Assembly (NCBI RefSeq): GCF_000217715.1
Contig: NC_015666.1
Span: forward strand, 1,314,270 to 1,378,269
DNA from: Halopiger xanaduensis SH-6
GTDB taxonomy: Archaea > Halobacteriota > Halobacteria > Halobacteriales > Natrialbaceae
Length of the DNA: 64,000 bases
Direction: 5' to 3'
Position 1 is the stretch's first letter; every line of letters starts with the position of its first letter. Below the pieces are notes generated by a model. It saw only the letters and a program-made list of their open reading frames with translations. It was not told where the DNA came from and did not search any database. Position numbers and translations under genes: made by a program. Positions 62,018 to 64,000 of the stretch are shown one piece after another.

Positions 62018-63649
62018 CTACAGGTTTCCGTGGACGTGATCGGCCGCCTTCAGCGCGAGCGCCGCGATCGTCAGCGTCGGGTTCATCGCGCCGGCGGTCG
62101 GGAAGACGCTGCTCGAGGCGATCCAGCAGTTCTCAAGGTCGTGAGTCCGCAGGCGGGCGTTCACCACGCTTTCCGCGGGATCGTCCCCCATCCGTGTCGT
62201 CCCCATGTGGTGGTAGGCCGGACCCGTGTTGTCGGGGCCGACCTGCCAGGTGATCTCGGCGCCCAGTTCCTCGAGGATCCGCTCCTGAATCTCGTTGACC
62301 CGCTCGATGGTCCGCAGCGCCCGGTCGCCCACGTTCCAGTGGACGTCCGGCACGGGATTGCCGCGGTCGTCGGTCGTCGACCGGTCGAGGCCGACGTAGC
62401 TGTCTTCGCGGGGGAGTTGCTCGACCAGCGCGCCCATCCCGATGTGGTTGCCGTACTCCGATCCGAGGCGCTCGAGCAGGTCGTCGCCCCAGTCCTCGCC
62501 GGTCAGGGCCATCTCGACGGGAGAGGGGCCGTCGTAGTTGAAGAACTCGAGTTTGAAGGGCGCGTACTCGTCGTCGGCCTCGTCGTAGAACTGGTGGGAC
62601 TCGCTGGTGAGGAAGCCGACGTGGTTCTGGCGCGTGCGTTCGTCGAGCACGCCGCCCGTACCGGCGAACAGGTGGTCCATGAAGAACTGTCCCACGAGGC
62701 CGCTCGAGTTCGCCAGCCCGTCGGGATAGTCGCTCGATTCCGAGAGCAGGAGCAGGCGGGGCGTCTCGACGCCCCCGCAGGCGACGACGAAGGCGTCGGC
62801 CTCCTGCCGCTGTTCTTCGTCCTCGGGCGTCGCGTAAACGGCCGCCTCGATTCGATCGGCACCGTGCTCGAGTCGCTGGACCGGCGCGCGGTCGATCACC
62901 GTCGTCCCCTTCGACTCGGCGCGCTCGACGTGGACCGTCGCGTCGTACTTCGCGCCGGCGGGACAGACTGGCTGGCAGGTGCCGTAGCCGACGCAGGCGC
63001 TGCGGTCGTCGTAGGCCTCCGAGTTGCGCGCGTTCGGCACCGAGTGCATCGCGACCCCCACCTCCTCGCAGGCCTCGGCGAACAGCGAGTCGCTGTAGGA
63101 CGGCTCGAACGCGGGCATCGGGTGCGGTTCCTCGCGGGGCGGCGCGAAGGGGTTGTCGCTGGCGCCGGCGACGCCGAGTTCGCGCTCGGCCTCGGCGTAG
63201 TAGGGACGCAAATCCGGGTAGTCGATCGGCCAGTCCGTACCGACGCCGCGGGCGCTTTCGGAGTTGAAATCGTCCTCGTGGAGGCGCATCACCATCCCCT
63301 GCCAGTGGAGCGTCGAGCCGCCGACGCCCTTCACGCGGGCGTGGTTCAGCGGGTAGTACCACTCGCCCGACGCCGAGTGGGCGTCCCGCTCGGGGTCGCC
63401 GTCCCAGACGTCCGGCCGGTCGTACGCCGGCCGGATCGCCCGTTCCTGACGCGCGAGTCGGTCCTCGGAGTCGAACCGCGGCCCGGCCTCGAGGACGACG
63501 ACCTCGTGACCCGCGTCGGCGAGTCGGTCGGCCACGAGTCCGCCGGCCGGTCCCGCGCCGATCACGCAGACGTCGGCGTCCGGAACCGGCGTTCGGTCGA
63601 TGTCATCGACCGGTTCGGCGCTCTCCGCCGGCGGTCTGTCGCCGTTCAC
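62018..63649 (-). CDS. GMC family oxidoreductase (FAD-dependent)
   Basis: A 543-residue flavoprotein. FAD motif DADVCVIGAGPAGGLVADRL; GMC motifs (GVGGSTLHWQGM, where His is usually the catalytic neighbourhood), and the end segment HHMGTTRMGDDP with NPTLTIAALALKAADHVHGN. It oxidises a primary alcohol or sugar. No signal peptide is seen, but a Tat-exported partner (58891) may carry it out. The GTG start at 63649 overlaps the stop of a 26-residue frame, so translation is coupled to that. Confidence 0.9.
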   Translation of the reverse strand: MNGDRPPAESAEPVDDIDRTPVPDADVCVIGAGPAGGLVADRLADAGHEVVVLEAGPRFDSEDRLARQERAIRPAYDRPDVWDGDPERDAHSASGEWYYPLNHARVKGVGGSTLHWQGMVMRLHEDDFNSESARGVGTDWPIDYPDLRPYYAEAERELGVAGASDNPFAPPREEPHPMPAFEPSYSDSLFAEACEEVGVAMHSVPNARNSEAYDDRSACVGYGTCQPVCPAGAKYDATVHVERAESKGTTVIDRAPVQRLEHGADRIEAAVYATPEDEEQRQEADAFVVACGGVETPRLLLLSESSDYPDGLANSSGLVGQFFMDHLFAGTGGVLDERTRQNHVGFLTSESHQFYDEADDEYAPFKLEFFNYDGPSPVEMALTGEDWGDDLLERLGSEYGNHIGMGALVEQLPREDSYVGLDRSTTDDRGNPVPDVHWNVGDRALRTIERVNEIQERILEELGAEITWQVGPDNTGPAYHHMGTTRMGDDPAESVVNARLRTHDLENCWIASSSVFPTAGAMNPTLTIAALALKAADHVHGNL

Positions 63650-63726
63650 GGCGTTCCCCTCCGCCGATCGGTCGCCTCGTTCGGACGGGCGAGCGCCGCG
63701 GTCGCGTCGCGCCGTCTCCGTTTCAT
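63646..63726 (-). CDS. 26-residue leader-like ORF upstream of the GMC gene
   Basis: The frame MKRRRRDATAALARPNEATD, then RRRGTP, starts at the first ATG after iron box 5 and its TATA (GTATAAGG at about 63750-63757), 27-29 bases away, so a leaderless mRNA would start with it. Its stop overlaps the GMC GTG. The RRDATAAL segment closely matches the Tat start of the subunit at 58891. It may be a leader peptide or a decayed relic of a subunit-3 gene. Confidence 0.5.
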   Translation of the reverse strand: MKRRRRDATAALARPNEATDRRRGTP

Positions 63727-63735
63727 GTGGCCGGA

Positions 63736-63749
63736 TTAGGCGAGCCTAA
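63736..63749. promoter_or_regulatory. DtxR/IdeR-type iron box 5 (GMC gene)
   Basis: TTAGGCGAGCCTAA, a perfect palindrome on the minus-strand promoter of the leader ORF and the GMC gene. It sits between a TATA-like GTATAAGG and the ATG at 63726, that is 10-23 bases before it. Confidence 0.87.
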
Positions 63750-63801
63750 TCCTTATACCCGTTGGAACGAGTCGCGCCCGCCCGCGGTGAAGAACCCGTC
63801 C

Positions 63802-63999
63802 TCACGCCGTCTCGAGCGGCTCGAGCAGCGACGGATCGTCGTTCGACGGATCGTTGACCGCCGTCGACACCGGGTACGCCCGCATCTCGTCGGCCGGATA
63901 GGGTTCGAGCAGCCCTTCGGCTTTGGGATCGTCGGCGGTCAACCACTCCCGCTCGCGGTCCGGCTCGAGGATGACGGCCATCCGGTGGTGCAGGTCGGC
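63802..63999 (-). CDS. SRAP (SOS response-associated peptidase/HMCES-like), 3' part only
   Basis: The last 65 residues of a gene that runs out of the right edge. LHHRMAVILEPD contains the conserved SRAP His; LLEPYPADEMRAYPVSTAVN and NDDPSLLEP are the standard family C-terminus. SRAP proteins form a covalent bond with abasic sites in single-stranded DNA through an N-terminal Cys2, which is outside the window. It is not part of the iron-box group. Confidence 0.88.
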   Translation of the reverse strand, partial: ADLHHRMAVILEPDREREWLTADDPKAEGLLEPYPADEMRAYPVSTAVNDPSNDDPSLLEPLETA

Positions 64000-64000
64000 C

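Noticed and set aside
61322-63739. 805-codon open frame on the plus strand opposite the GT2 and GMC genes
   Set aside because: It is antisense to two strong genes, has Arg/Val/Gly-rich low-complexity composition and no domain. It is a by-product of high GC at third codon positions.

Overview
The window is typical haloarchaeal chromosome: very high GC, acidic proteins, Tat-type (twin-arginine) lipoprotein signals, leaderless promoters with a TATA-like box about 27 bases before the start codon, archaeal information-processing genes (aRF1, Orc1/Cdc6, Trm1, L40e, thermosome, FAU-1, Tsr3) and many small zinc-ribbon proteins found only in haloarchaea. The gene set best fits the Natrinema/Haloterrigena/Natronorubrum group (Natrialbales), but that placement is inference. 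No rRNA, tRNA, CRISPR array, insertion sequence or integrase was seen. Long open frames opposite real genes are abundant because of the GC bias and were left out.

1-30 kb is core and housekeeping sequence: PrsW-like protease, FAU-1, formate/nitrite-type channel, two NUDIX proteins, BASS symporter, acyltransferase, HalOD1 protein, TraB-like protein, aRF1, MinD-like ATPase, ArgS, uridine kinase, threonine-synthase-like enzyme with an AspA/AstE-like deacylase, a frameshifted SpoIIM-like membrane protein, rhodanese-MBL fusion, aldehyde dehydrogenase, a Rieske fusion protein, Tsr3, L40e, a DUF99 protein, family-4 uracil-DNA glycosylase, NTF2-like proteins and HisH.

30.66-31.57 kb is a replication origin. 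It holds an AT-rich unwinding segment, one inverted and about eight direct ORB-like repeats, a perfect palindrome and a 28-base tandem repeat, next to orc1/cdc6. Trm1, a SWIM zinc-finger protein, a BrkB-like membrane protein, the divergent glnA/lrp pair, an ABC exporter and a cation exchanger follow.

42.7-48.3 kb is a transition-metal (probably zinc) island: two NikR-like ribbon-helix-helix regulators, a COG0523 metallochaperone GTPase, and a znuA-(small ORF)-znuC-znuB operon with overlapping reading frames. A NikR-style inverted repeat sits between the divergent regulator and GTPase genes. The thermosome gene follows.

50.5-63.75 kb is the most unusual part. Five near-identical DtxR/IdeR-type iron boxes (TTAGGNNNNCCTAA) lie at the promoters of a lipid-flippase-like gene, a GT75-like glycosyltransferase, a ferric-iron ABC transporter operon (which also carries a GT39-like membrane glycosyltransferase and a Tat-exported small dehydrogenase subunit), a dolichyl-phosphate-type GT2 and a GMC oxidoreductase. 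This suggests an iron-controlled programme combining Fe(III) import, surface glycan synthesis and an exported sugar/alcohol dehydrogenase. The window ends inside an SRAP (YedK/HMCES-like) gene.
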